From Acidobacteriota bacterium (GTDB lineage: Bacteria > Actinomycetota > Acidimicrobiia > Acidimicrobiales > Microtrichaceae): DNA of 64,000 nucleotides. The stretch lies in assembly GCA_003577145.1 (NCBI GenBank), contig QEUP01000009.1:1-64000 (forward strand). Reading direction: 5' to 3'. The first letter of the stretch is position 1; each line of letters starts with the position of its first letter. This document shows, piece after piece, positions 1 through 8,592 of the stretch. Both the position numbers and the translations under genes were made by a program. The notes beneath the pieces are model-generated. The model saw only the letters and a program-made list of their open reading frames with translations, was not told where the DNA came from and did no database searches.

Positions 1-6
1 GGTTCG

Positions 7-1638
7 TTGCCGGTGCGTGGGCGGGCTGGAGCGACGGGGCCGTCGGTGCCGGCTGCGCCGCGGGTTCCGGGTTTGCCGGGCGGCCCGGTCGCGCCTGCAC
101 CGCCTGCACCTGCACCACCTGCACCACCTGCACCTGCACCTGCACCGCCGCCGGTTGCAGCCGCACCCGCTCCGCCGCCGCCGGTCGTACCTGCACCTGC
201 ACCCGCACCCGCTCCGCCGCCGGTTGCACCCGCACCCGCTCCGCCGCCGCCGGTTGCACCGCCGGCTGGGGACTACAGGATCCGGCGTATCGGCCTGCGG
301 CGACGTCGGGTCAGGGTTCGGCGAGTCATCGGCCGGGCTCCGCGCGCGCCCGGCTCGGCGGAGGTGCCCGCCCCGGATGCTTCAGTTGCCGCGGAGCCCG
401 CGCCCGCGCAGCCCGTGACCGCGGCGTTGGCAACGGAGGAGCACGAATCCGGGGTCGACTCCGGAGCGGTCGAAGTCGCGGTGACAGGGGGGGGTGACGA
501 GCCCCGCAAGCGTAGGTACGGGTGGCGCGCCTGGCTGCCGGCGGGGGTGTTGATCCTGGTTGTCGCGGGTGGGGTGTTGCTGCTGCTGCTGCTGGTACTG
601 GCCGGTGGCGAGAGCGAGAGCGAGCGGATGGGCGAGGGTCATCAGGACGCCTCCACCCCCACGAGTGCAGGCGAAGCGGACTTGCACGTGTCAGTGGAGG
701 CCCTTCATCCAGCTTCCTCGCAAGGCCTCGAGGGAGTGCAGGTCATGCACGGACTCCTCGAAACGGGCGGCGTGTACCTGGCAGTGGGGCAACAGACCCT
801 CGACCCCGATGAGGACGATGCGGCAGTGTGGCAGTCGACGGACGGCCGGGAGTGGGTCGCTGTTCGAACGGCCACCCTCGACGGCGTGCCCGGCTTCCAG
901 TCCATGTACGGCCTGATCGATGTGGGCGGGAGCTTCATCGCGGTGGGCGCCGACGACCGGGGCGGGTCGTCGGATGCCGCAGTGTGGCAGTCGACGGACG
1001 GCCACGAGTGGATCCGTCAGAACCGAGCGGAGTTGTGGGGTGTCGAGGGTCGCCAAGCCATGCTGGACGTGGTTCGCGTCGGTGACCTTCTTGTGGCGGT
1101 CGGTGTCGACGACTCTGCCGACGGACTCGGCGACGGTGCCGTGTGGACGTCGGTCGATGGCACTTCGTGGACCCGGGTGGCCGAAGGCGACCTCTCCGGT
1201 GTCCCCGGTCGGCAGGAGATGTTCGCCGTCGCGGTGGTGGGCGATCGGCTCCTCGCTGCCGGGAGCAGTGCCGATGCCGGGTCGGGGGCGTCCGACGCGG
1301 CCATCTGGGAATCCACCGATGGCGGCAAGAGGTGGGGGCGGGTGGAGGCGTCCGGACTCGCTGGATCGGACGGCACCCAGATCATGCAGGGCTTGGCGGA
1401 CCTCGACGGCTTGTTGGTGGCGACCGGTGTCGACGACAGGAACGACGCCGACGGTGACGCGGCTGTCTGGATCTCGCAGGACGCTGTCGAGTGGCGAGCG
1501 GTGGCCGTGGACGAGCTGAGCTCGGTCCCAGGCCGGCAGGAGATGTTCGGGCTCATCTCGACTGCCGAGGGGGGGTTCGCCGGGGGCAGTTCAGAGAGTG
1601 ATCTGGGGCTTTGGTACCTCGAGCTGGACCAGCCCTGA
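7..1638 (+). CDS. Proline-rich single-pass membrane protein with six-fold repeated extracellular domain (possibly 5' partial)
   Basis: The protein has about 543 residues from a TTG at 7. The frame is still open to base 1, so the true start may lie outside the window. Residues about 20-90 are almost only Pro, Ala and Val. An Arg-rich patch (about 91-110) and an acidic linker follow, then one hydrophobic segment at about 175-201 after a basic PRKRR stretch. By the positive-inside rule the N-terminus is cytoplasmic and residues 202-543 are outside. The outer part has about six units of 50-55 residues, each with a G-x-Q-x-M-x-G-like motif, a VAVG-like strand and a W-x-S-x-DG-x-x-W motif (WQSTDGREW, WQSTDGHEW, WTSVDGTSW and so on). 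This suggests a beta-propeller or sialidase-like repeat fold. Function is unknown; a surface or sensory role is inference. Confidence 0.75.
   Translation: MPVRGRAGATGPSVPAAPRVPGLPGGPVAPAPPAPAPPAPPAPAPAPPPVAAAPAPPPPVVPAPAPAPAPPPVAPAPAPPPPVAPPAGDYRIRRIGLRRRRVRVRRVIGRAPRAPGSAEVPAPDASVAAEPAPAQPVTAALATEEHESGVDSGAVEVAVTGGGDEPRKRRYGWRAWLPAGVLILVVAGGVLLLLLLVLAGGESESERMGEGHQDASTPTSAGEADLHVSVEALHPASSQGLEGVQVMHGLLETGGVYLAVGQQTLDPDEDDAAVWQSTDGREWVAVRTATLDGVPGFQSMYGLIDVGGSFIAVGADDRGGSSDAAVWQSTDGHEWIRQNRAELWGVEGRQAMLDVVRVGDLLVAVGVDDSADGLGDGAVWTSVDGTSWTRVAEGDLSGVPGRQEMFAVAVVGDRLLAAGSSADAGSGASDAAIWESTDGGKRWGRVEASGLAGSDGTQIMQGLADLDGLLVATGVDDRNDADGDAAVWISQDAVEWRAVAVDELSSVPGRQEMFGLISTAEGGFAGGSSESDLGLWYLELDQP
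97..262 (+). repeat. Low-complexity CCTGCA/CCCGCA repeat encoding the Pro-Ala tract
   Basis: Runs of CCTGCACCA, CCTGCACCTG and CTCCGCCGCCGGTTGCACC recur here, with near-identical blocks of about 36 bases. They encode the Ala-Pro-Pro tract of the overlapping membrane protein. Such DNA is prone to length change by slippage, so the tract length probably varies between strains. Confidence 0.7.
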
Positions 1639-1671
1639 TCTGGGGGGCCTCCCGCCTGCAAGACTGAGGAC

Positions 1672-2160
1672 ATGCGGGACTGGCTCGTCGGAGGCGCGGT
1701 CATAGAGAGCGAGGACCGGATCCTGCTCGTGTGCAACCGGCGCCACGGCGGTGCGTCGGACTGGTCGCCTCCGGGCGGGGTCATCGACCCGGGTGAGGAC
1801 CTCGTGGACGGGTTGGCTCGAGAGGTCCTCGAGGAGACCGGGCTGCTCGTGCCCGAATGGGAAGGCCCGCTGTACGAGATCGAGGCGGAAGCCACCGGCC
1901 TCGGCTGGCGGCTGCGCGTCGAGGTTCACAAGGCCACCACGGTGCTCGGCTCCTTGGCCGTCGGCGTCGACCCCGACGGGATCGTCGTCGACGCCGGCTA
2001 CTTCGACGTCGCCACCTGCCCGGACCGCCTGGCCGAGAGCCACCCTTGGGTACGCGAGCCGTTGATGGAGTGGTTGGCGGTTCGCTGGCATCGCCCGCGA
2101 ACCTTCAGATACGTCGTCGAGGGCTCGAACCTGTCGGACCTCGTGGTCAGGCGGCGATGA
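1672..2160 (+). CDS. Nudix hydrolase
   Basis: A 162-residue protein whose Nudix box is intact: GGVIDPGED followed by REVLEETG at about residues 37-61, giving the G-x5-E-x7-REUxEExGU metal-binding helix. Nudix enzymes hydrolyse nucleoside diphosphates linked to another group; the substrate cannot be told from the sequence. The ATG at 1672 lies 33 bases after the preceding stop. The stop overlaps the dinB start (ATGA), so the two genes are probably translationally coupled. A pairing with the error-prone polymerase suggests, but does not show, a nucleotide-pool cleaning role. Confidence 0.85.
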   Translation: MRDWLVGGAVIESEDRILLVCNRRHGGASDWSPPGGVIDPGEDLVDGLAREVLEETGLLVPEWEGPLYEIEAEATGLGWRLRVEVHKATTVLGSLAVGVDPDGIVVDAGYFDVATCPDRLAESHPWVREPLMEWLAVRWHRPRTFRYVVEGSNLSDLVVRRR

Positions 2161-3416
2161 CCGGTCCAGAGGATGCCCGCTGCGTTCTTCACGTCGACAT
2201 GGACTCCTTCTTCGTGTCGGTTGAGATACTCAGCCATCCCGAGCTACGGGGCCGACCGGTGGTGGTCGGAGGAACCGGTGCGCGAGGGGTCGTGGCATCA
2301 GCCTCCTATGAGGCGAGAGCGTATGGTGTCCACTCGGCCATGCCGACCACACGGGCACGCCGGCTCTGCCCGCAAGCCGTCTTCCTGCAGGGCGATCACC
2401 GACGGTACTCCGACGTGAGCCGTCGGGTCATGGCCATCTTCGGCTCGTTCACGCCCTTGGTCGAGCCGGTGTCCCTCGACGAGGCGTTCCTGGATGTGAC
2501 CGGCTCCGATCGACTGCACGGATCGGGTCCGGAGATAGGGTCGGCGATCCGAAGAGAGGTGAAGGCATCCGAAGGACTCGAATGCTCGGTCGGGGTGGCG
2601 CCGAACAAGTTCGTGGCCAAGCTGGCATCAGAGGTGGCCAAGCCGAGTGCCTCGCCTGCCGGGCCGGTTCCCGGTCCGGGTTTGGTCACTGTCACCTCGG
2701 ATGGTGTCGAAGCGTTCCTCCGACCCCTGCCGGTCCAGAAGCTCTGGGGAGTCGGCCCCGCCACCCTCGCCCGGCTGGAACGGCTCGGGGTATCGACGGT
2801 CGGCGATCTGGCGGTCCTGCCGAAGCCGGCCATCCAGGCCGCGCTCGGTGAGGCCGTCGGCGCTCAGCTGCATGATCTCGCTCATGCTCGGGACGATCGG
2901 CCGGTCGTACCCGACCAGGTGCCGAGGTCGATCAGCCACGAAGAGACCTTCGCCACCGATCACCGGAGCCGTCCTGACCTCGAGCGTGAGTTGGTCGGCA
3001 TGGCCGACTCGGTCGGCACCCGTTTGAGGACGCTCGGGTACAGCGGGAGGACGGTCACCGTCAAGGTGCGCTTCGGTGACTTCCGGACGATCACGAGGTC
3101 CTCGACGCTTTCGGTGCCGATCGACTCGAGCGCCCTCATCGCCCGCGAGGCCAAGCGGCTGTTCCGGACGGTGGACCCCGCCCCCGGGGTGCGTCTGATC
3201 GGCGTGGCGGTCTCGGGGCTGGCCGCCGATTGCGGAGCCCGGCAGCTCAGTCTCCACGGCCTCGACCAGCAACTGTGGGAGGACGCCGACGAAGCTGTCG
3301 ACCAGATCCGGGCGCGCTTCGGCGAGGACGCCATCGGACCCGCGGTCACCGTGGGTCCGTCGGGAATCAGACCCAAGCTGACGGGTGACCGGCAATGGGG
3401 TCCCCACCGTGAATGA
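2157..3416 (+). CDS. dinB: DNA polymerase IV (Y-family translesion polymerase)
   Basis: A 419-residue Y-family polymerase that copies past DNA lesions with low fidelity. The catalytic carboxylates are visible: HVDMDSFF near residues 12-19 (D14) and SLDEAF with D108 and E109. The VAPNKFVAKLAS stretch of the palm/thumb and helix-hairpin-helix sequence near KLWGVGPATLARL follow, then a little-finger domain. The frame extends upstream, but the ATG at 2157 overlaps the Nudix stop and places the HVDMDSF motif at the usual distance from the N-terminus. A dinB gene beside a DUF3040 gene just ahead of the dcw cluster is a common actinobacterial arrangement. There is no obvious C-terminal beta-clamp motif beyond the LSLHGLDQQLW region (QLSLHGLD could serve as one). 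Confidence 0.93.
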   Translation: MTGPEDARCVLHVDMDSFFVSVEILSHPELRGRPVVVGGTGARGVVASASYEARAYGVHSAMPTTRARRLCPQAVFLQGDHRRYSDVSRRVMAIFGSFTPLVEPVSLDEAFLDVTGSDRLHGSGPEIGSAIRREVKASEGLECSVGVAPNKFVAKLASEVAKPSASPAGPVPGPGLVTVTSDGVEAFLRPLPVQKLWGVGPATLARLERLGVSTVGDLAVLPKPAIQAALGEAVGAQLHDLAHARDDRPVVPDQVPRSISHEETFATDHRSRPDLERELVGMADSVGTRLRTLGYSGRTVTVKVRFGDFRTITRSSTLSVPIDSSALIAREAKRLFRTVDPAPGVRLIGVAVSGLAADCGARQLSLHGLDQQLWEDADEAVDQIRARFGEDAIGPAVTVGPSGIRPKLTGDRQWGPHRE

Positions 3417-3551
3417 TCAGGGCTGGGAGGGCTCGCTCAACCGGTATTGCCTGCTGCCGATGGGAAGACGATGGCATACGGTCCCGGAACCAGCCATGGT
3501 CGGGAATCGGGATCTGGTTCGCGTTGTTGATCCGACTAGCGTGTGCGATCA

Positions 3552-3581
3552 TTGAGGCGAACCGGGTGAAAGGCCTATACG
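3552..3581 (+). promoter_or_regulatory. Candidate promoter for the DUF3040 gene
   Basis: TTGAGG at 3552-3557 and TATACG at 3576-3581 are separated by 18 bases, about 28 bases ahead of the GTG start at 3610. An AGAGGGG ribosome-binding site lies between. The -10 match is moderate. The rest of the 193-base gap after dinB shows no other signal I can support. Confidence 0.35.
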
Positions 3582-3609
3582 AGCGAGGTCAACGAGAGGG
3601 GTAGCGGGC

Positions 3610-3993
3610 GTGCCGCTTTCCGAGGACGAGCAGCGCATCCTCAGCGAGATCGAGCAGCAACTCTACGAGAGCGATCCCGCGCTCGCCCACGAGGTCGGAT
3701 CGACGACCGTCTACACCGACGCGTTCCGCAAGATCAAATGGGCCACAGCCGGCTTCCTCGTCGGGCTCGCCCTGATGATCGTCCTGCTGATCTCCATCAA
3801 CTACTGGGCGGCGTTCGCCGGCTTCCTGGTGATGTTGGCATCGGCTCTGTACTTCGAGCGCAATGCACGCAAGCTCGGACGGGTCGGCCTACAGCAGATG
3901 ACCCATTCCATGAGGGCCACCGGCCTGCGCGACTACTTCAGCAACGCCGGCCAGCGAGCTCGCGACAAGTTCAAGCGCGAGGAAGAGGACTGA
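3610..3993 (+). CDS. DUF3040 family membrane protein
   Basis: A 127-residue protein beginning MPLSEDEQRILSEIE, the hallmark of the actinobacterial DUF3040 family, followed by two adjacent hydrophobic segments at about residues 41-77 and a charged C-terminal tail. It is small, membrane-bound and of unknown function. In many actinobacteria it sits between dinB and mraZ. The start is GTG at 3610, preceded by AGAGGGG. Its last 23 bases overlap the end of the convergent transglutaminase gene. Confidence 0.88.
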   Translation: MPLSEDEQRILSEIEQQLYESDPALAHEVGSTTVYTDAFRKIKWATAGFLVGLALMIVLLISINYWAAFAGFLVMLASALYFERNARKLGRVGLQQMTHSMRATGLRDYFSNAGQRARDKFKREEED

Positions 3994-6292
3994 CCTCGCG
4001 GCGAGCCGCAGGTGAGCGGACGGTGTAGTTGCGCTTGATCAGTTGCCAGCGGGTGGCCGCCTGTTCCACCGCCGAGGCAACCTGCCGTGCGACGTCCTCG
4101 GCTTCGGCAACGGTTGCGTCCGCCGGCGGCCAGGGGGAGAAGGTGGCCGCCGTCACCACCGAGCCGAGGCGCTGCATCTCGGGGAGGTCGAGAGCGGTCG
4201 TCACGCGTGCGGCGAACTCGTGTGTCGTCTCGGTGTCGAGCCGAACGATCCCGATCACAGTGAGCCAGTAGCACGTATCAGCCCATGCTGCGCCCAAGCG
4301 CTCCATTGGTCCGTCACCTGACGGGCGCCGCAGGTGACGGCGGATCGCCACCAGCACCGGCATGAGAGCGAGGTAGGCGGCCACCGCAGCCAGGATGACA
4401 GCCAGCATGACAGTGGTCGTGGTGGGTGTCCGGCTCGTTTCGGGTCGGGCCGCCTCGGTGGCGGCGGGCTCAGCTGCGGCGTCGACGGTGTCGTCCTCCG
4501 GCATGGAGGTGGCGGGCAGCGATGTGGGCGGCAGCGTAGTAGCCGTGACCCCGCCGGGCTCCTCGGGTGGGTCGGTCCCTTCTTCGCTGCCGGTCCGCTC
4601 ATCCTGGGCGGCGGGCACCCCGGTGTAAGGAGCGGCCGAGGGGTTGCCCCGGCCCGGCGTGGGCTCGAAGGCGACCCATCCGAAGCCGCCGATGAGAACC
4701 TCGGGCCAGGCGTGGGCGTGACGGCCCCTCACTATGTAGCGGCCGGGGTTCTCCGGATCCTGCTCCCCGTAGGTGAATCCGACGGCAACCCGCGCAGGCA
4801 GGCCGAGTGCCCTGGCCATTGCCGCGTAGGTACCGGAGAACTGCTCGCAATAGCCTTCGCGGACCTCCAGGAAGTGATCGATCTCGTCCACCCCGTGACC
4901 CGGTTCCACGCGGAGGTTGTAGGTGAACTCGTTGCGGAAGAAGTTCTGCAAGGCGATCGCCTCTGCGTACGGCGTCGATGCCCCGGCCTCGTCGACGACG
5001 GTTCTGGCCAGCGAGACAGCCGACTCGCTGAAGTTCTCCGGCAACTCCAGGTAGCGAGGGTCTACGTCGTCAGTCGCCGGACTTGCAGCCTCGAGGTCGG
5101 CGGCCTGCAAGTGCGGTATCACGGACTCGACGGTGTAGGTGACGTCGCTGCTGTCGGCGACATCCTCGGACACCACGATCGTCGAGGACTCCGGACTGTG
5201 ACTCACGGGGACGTCGCTCGAGATGCTCCGAGCCTCGAATGCTGCAGGTAACCAGATGCCACCCAGCCCTTCGATGTCGATTCGCTGGGTGACGGTGTCG
5301 GTATCGAGGTCGTCGGGCACAGTGCCGGGCAGCCTTCCGGCTGCGTCTCCGAAATCCTCGTTGGAGCCCCATACGTTGCCGTTGAAGTCGTCGAGAGCGG
5401 TGAGACGCCAGTAAGCAGGTGCATCGCTTTCGACGGTGAAGGCCACCGCATCCTCCTGCTCCACGAGCCGGGGCTGGATGTCGACCAGCGGGCTCACGAC
5501 CACCCTCGACCCCGGTCCCTTGTTGAGCTCGCGGAGCGACACGAGCGCAGGGTCATCGGCGCCGGGCAACAGCGGTCCGACGACGACGCCGAGACCTACG
5601 GCCACGACGAGAGCGAAGCCCCCTGACCTGAGCAGTGCTCCTGAACCACGCCCCGCCTCGCTCTCGATCCAGCGAGCCGACGCGGTTCGCAGGACACGGT
5701 GGGTCAACAGGAACACCAGGAGCCCGGTCATGAACAGCGCCGCGGCCGTCACCTGGAAGTCACCGCGGCCGAAGATCGAGCCGAACATGAACACCGCGCT
5801 CGGTACCAGGACGGCTTCGATCGGGGACCAGTTCCGGAACGCAGCCCAGTCGGCAAGAAGGGCTGTGACCCAGATGGCGGCAGCGCCGGTGAGGACGAAG
5901 CCGGCCAGCGGTTCAACCGGCGCCTTGAGCTCGCTGAACCGGGCAAAAGCCGCCTGCAGATCAGAACTGAGTCGTGCCAGCGTTTCGAGCGTCGGAAACC
6001 CGAGCAGGGAGGTGATCGCCAGGGCCAGGCTGAGGAGTCCGCTCCGGGGCAGACCCCATCCGCGACGTCGGGAGATGGCCGCGACTCCATGGGACAGGAT
6101 GGCGGCCAGGGCTATCGGCGGGAAGAAGGCCCAGTCGACGAAGAGCCGACGAAAGCTCGCAGCGGTGACCAGCGTCAGCACCAGGAGGGCGAGTTCGGCG
6201 GCGGCCAGGAGCCTCAGCGGGACGCGTCCGGTCGAGTCCGGGAGCACAAGGTGCTCGGGCGCCACCGGCTTCGGTGTAGCCGTCGCTATCAA
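3971..6292 (-). CDS. Transglutaminase-like membrane protein (TgpA/DUF3488 family)
   Basis: A 773-residue protein. Its N-terminal part (about residues 25-240) has several membrane helices of the DUF3488 type. The large external domain contains a transglutaminase core: catalytic Cys in EGYCEQFSGTYAAMA, His in GRHAHAWPEV and an FEPTPG end. After a Thr/Pro-rich linker comes another membrane helix (MLAVILAAVAAYLALMPV) and a DUF4129-like tail. The start is TTG at 6292, overlapping the DUF58 stop by four bases, which points to coupled translation. MoxR, DUF58 and TgpA genes form a widespread trio. The role is probably envelope protein processing or cross-linking, but the substrate is unknown. Confidence 0.88.
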   Translation of the reverse strand: MIATATPKPVAPEHLVLPDSTGRVPLRLLAAAELALLVLTLVTAASFRRLFVDWAFFPPIALAAILSHGVAAISRRRGWGLPRSGLLSLALAITSLLGFPTLETLARLSSDLQAAFARFSELKAPVEPLAGFVLTGAAAIWVTALLADWAAFRNWSPIEAVLVPSAVFMFGSIFGRGDFQVTAAALFMTGLLVFLLTHRVLRTASARWIESEAGRGSGALLRSGGFALVVAVGLGVVVGPLLPGADDPALVSLRELNKGPGSRVVVSPLVDIQPRLVEQEDAVAFTVESDAPAYWRLTALDDFNGNVWGSNEDFGDAAGRLPGTVPDDLDTDTVTQRIDIEGLGGIWLPAAFEARSISSDVPVSHSPESSTIVVSEDVADSSDVTYTVESVIPHLQAADLEAASPATDDVDPRYLELPENFSESAVSLARTVVDEAGASTPYAEAIALQNFFRNEFTYNLRVEPGHGVDEIDHFLEVREGYCEQFSGTYAAMARALGLPARVAVGFTYGEQDPENPGRYIVRGRHAHAWPEVLIGGFGWVAFEPTPGRGNPSAAPYTGVPAAQDERTGSEEGTDPPEEPGGVTATTLPPTSLPATSMPEDDTVDAAAEPAATEAARPETSRTPTTTTVMLAVILAAVAAYLALMPVLVAIRRHLRRPSGDGPMERLGAAWADTCYWLTVIGIVRLDTETTHEFAARVTTALDLPEMQRLGSVVTAATFSPWPPADATVAEAEDVARQVASAVEQAATRWQLIKRNYTVRSPAARREVSPLPRA

Positions 6293-7461
6293 CGGGGCAC
6301 GACCCTTCGGGCTCGGAGGGCGGAGACCACGGCCGTCCAGTTGTCGCCGAAGGAATGCAGGGGGCCGGTGAGCACGGTCAGCGGGCCTACCTCGTCTGGC
6401 AATCGGGTGGTCGCCACGACGTGGATGTGGTTTCCGAAGGCGGTTCCGGCGCGCGTGGCTGCGAGTTCCTCCGCGGCGGACCTGGTGGCCCCCACGGTTA
6501 CGAGCGTCCCTCCCGACGATGAACCAGCGAGTCTCTGGAAGACACCCGTCATGGTGCCGCCGGCACTGAGCCGCACGGCTGCCAGGTACTCCATCAGCGA
6601 GTCGGCGGAGGCTTTCCCTGACGAGAACCCCGAATCGGCGCCATCGGTCGAGATCAACCGCACCAGATCGTCGCAGGCTCTGCAGGCCTGCAAGACGCTC
6701 GCGGCAGCCGAGACGGCATACTCGAAGGTCTCATCGGTGTGGGTGGATGATCTCGTGTCGAGGACGATGGTCGTGCGGCTCTGCCAGGGGAGCTCGTCCT
6801 GGCGCACCATGATCTCGTCGTGGCGGGCTGTGGACGGCCAGTGCACCCGCCTCATGTCATCGCCGATGACATAGGGCCTCAGAGCGTAGAAGTCCTCACC
6901 CGTGAGGCTGAGGGCGTTGGGATGGTCGGCTCCGGCGTGCGGGTCGTCCCCGAAGGTGTGGGGTGGAGGTGGGATGCGATGGATGCGTGGGTAGACGGTC
7001 AACTCCGTGACCTCGGTTGCGGGGATCCTCAGCAGGGCCAGGCCGAACGGGTCGGAGAGCTCGAGTCGGAGGGGGCCGATCTCCACTATGCCGCGCCGCT
7101 CGGTGGGGAGCCGGTAGCTGACGTCGCGGGACGCCCCAGGAGCCAGGGGAGCGATCATGAGTCTGGCCCCCCGTGTGCCACTGACCGGATCGACCATGAG
7201 GAGCACAGGCGTACGGCGCGTGCCGCGGTTCTGCGCCAAGACGTCGACCCGGCTCTCCGTGCCGGCGCTCACCCTGTCAGGCCGCACCTCTCGTGCCACG
7301 GTCATCGTCAACCGACTCAGCAACACGCTGAGCACCGCTATCAGGACGAGGCAGACCAGTGCAGCGCCAGCCAGGTACAGCTCGAGCATCCCGAAGATGC
7401 GACCGAGCACGACGGTACCGACACCGGTACCGAGAACGGTCCATCCTTGTCGCGTCAACAC
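6289..7461 (-). CDS. DUF58 domain-containing membrane protein
   Basis: A 390-residue protein. Two hydrophobic segments lie within the first 50 residues, followed by a beta-rich region and the diagnostic DUF58 motif LRPYVIGDDMRRVHWPSTAR at about residues 200-220. A von Willebrand A-like region follows (TTIVLDTRSS carries a MIDAS-like D-x-S). Members act with MoxR AAA ATPases, which are thought to act as chaperones on VWA-type partners. The gene lies 20 bases downstream of moxR and overlaps the transglutaminase start, so the three genes form one operon. Confidence 0.88.
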   Translation of the reverse strand: MLTRQGWTVLGTGVGTVVLGRIFGMLELYLAGAALVCLVLIAVLSVLLSRLTMTVAREVRPDRVSAGTESRVDVLAQNRGTRRTPVLLMVDPVSGTRGARLMIAPLAPGASRDVSYRLPTERRGIVEIGPLRLELSDPFGLALLRIPATEVTELTVYPRIHRIPPPPHTFGDDPHAGADHPNALSLTGEDFYALRPYVIGDDMRRVHWPSTARHDEIMVRQDELPWQSRTTIVLDTRSSTHTDETFEYAVSAAASVLQACRACDDLVRLISTDGADSGFSSGKASADSLMEYLAAVRLSAGGTMTGVFQRLAGSSSGGTLVTVGATRSAAEELAATRAGTAFGNHIHVVATTRLPDEVGPLTVLTGPLHSFGDNWTAVVSALRARRVVPR

Positions 7462-7481
7462 GTCAGCGCCCGTGAAACACG

Positions 7482-8453
7482 CTATTGCAGGTCACGGGGT
7501 ACCGGAAGGCCCCCGAGGATGCTCTGCAGCGCGGACGCCGCATCGATGCCCTGCAGCTGAGCTTCGGGGGTAACGATGAGGCGGTGAGCCAGCACCGGCT
7601 CAGCCAGGGCCTTGATGTCGTCAGGGATGACGAAGTCACGTCCGTGGGAGGCAGCCCGCGCCTTGGATGCCCGCTGAAGGCTGAGGGTGGCCCGCGGTGA
7701 CATGCCCAGAGCGAGCTGACGGTTGTTGCGGGTCGCCTCTGCCAGGTCCACGAGATAGAGCTGGAGTGACTTCTTGATGTGGATCGACCGGGCTGCGGCC
7801 ATCATGGCCGTGACGTCTCGGGCAGTCACCACCGGCGTCAGGTCGATGAGGGTGTTGTGGTCACCGTGGGTCTCGAGAACGTCCAGCTCGTCGCTGCGAC
7901 CGGGGTACCCGACGCCCAGTCGCATCAGGAACCTGTCCAGCTGGCTCTCGGGCAGGGGGTAGGTGCCTTCGTGCTCGATGGGGTTCTGCGTGGCGATCAC
8001 CATGAAGGGTGAGGACAGGCCATAGGTCGTGCCGTCGACGGTGACCTGTTCCTCGGCCATGGACTCGAGCAGAGCCGACTGGGTCTTGGGCGAGGCGCGA
8101 TTGATCTCGTCTCCCAGCATGATGTTGGCGAAGACGGGTCCGTGGCGGAACTCGAAGGCGCTCTTCTCCCGGTTCCACACGGTTATCCCCACGACGTCGG
8201 AAGGCAAGAGGTCGGGTGTGAACTGTATCCGCCCGAAGGAGCAATGGATCGAGCGGGCCAGGGCCTTGGCGAGGGTGGTCTTACCCACGCCCGGCACGTC
8301 CTCTATCAGAAGGTGGCCCTCCGCCATGAGGCACAGGAGCATGAGCTCGATCACATCGTCCTTGCCCTGGATCACCCGTCCGATGTTGCCGGCTATGGCG
8401 CTGAACAACTCCGCAAAGGTCGCTGCTTGTTCGTCGACCTGCTGACTGGTCAC
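7482..8453 (-). CDS. MoxR family AAA+ ATPase
   Basis: A 323-residue ATPase with Walker A GVGKTTLAKALA (about residues 54-65), Walker B MLGDEINRASP (about 110-120) and sensor sequence FMVIATQNPIEHEG (about 149-162). A C-terminal AAA lid domain ends in the usual ILxGLPVP-like region. MoxR ATPases remodel or activate partner complexes, typically proteins with VWA domains such as the DUF58 protein encoded next. First gene of the minus-strand operon, divergent from the ROK kinase gene across a 139-base gap in which I see no clear promoter. Confidence 0.92.
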   Translation of the reverse strand: MTSQQVDEQAATFAELFSAIAGNIGRVIQGKDDVIELMLLCLMAEGHLLIEDVPGVGKTTLAKALARSIHCSFGRIQFTPDLLPSDVVGITVWNREKSAFEFRHGPVFANIMLGDEINRASPKTQSALLESMAEEQVTVDGTTYGLSSPFMVIATQNPIEHEGTYPLPESQLDRFLMRLGVGYPGRSDELDVLETHGDHNTLIDLTPVVTARDVTAMMAAARSIHIKKSLQLYLVDLAEATRNNRQLALGMSPRATLSLQRASKARAASHGRDFVIPDDIKALAEPVLAHRLIVTPEAQLQGIDAASALQSILGGLPVPRDLQ

Positions 8454-8592
8454 CAGCTCGTCCTCCGTTCACTGGATGATCCCGCCGTGTCCAGAATGCC
8501 GGATCGAGGCCTGCGAGAACACTCCATCCCCGAATCATCACCGATGAGCCGGTACGCGACAGGACTCAGCGCCTTCAGCTACCTTCGAGCGC

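Noticed and set aside
580-594. CTG run as a functional microsatellite
   Set aside because: It simply encodes Leu residues of the membrane helix; short and within coding sequence.
3413-3604. A 63-residue open frame overlapping the dinB stop (ATGA)
   Set aside because: Composition is not protein-like for this genome, it covers the likely DUF3040 promoter, and nothing resembles a known small protein.
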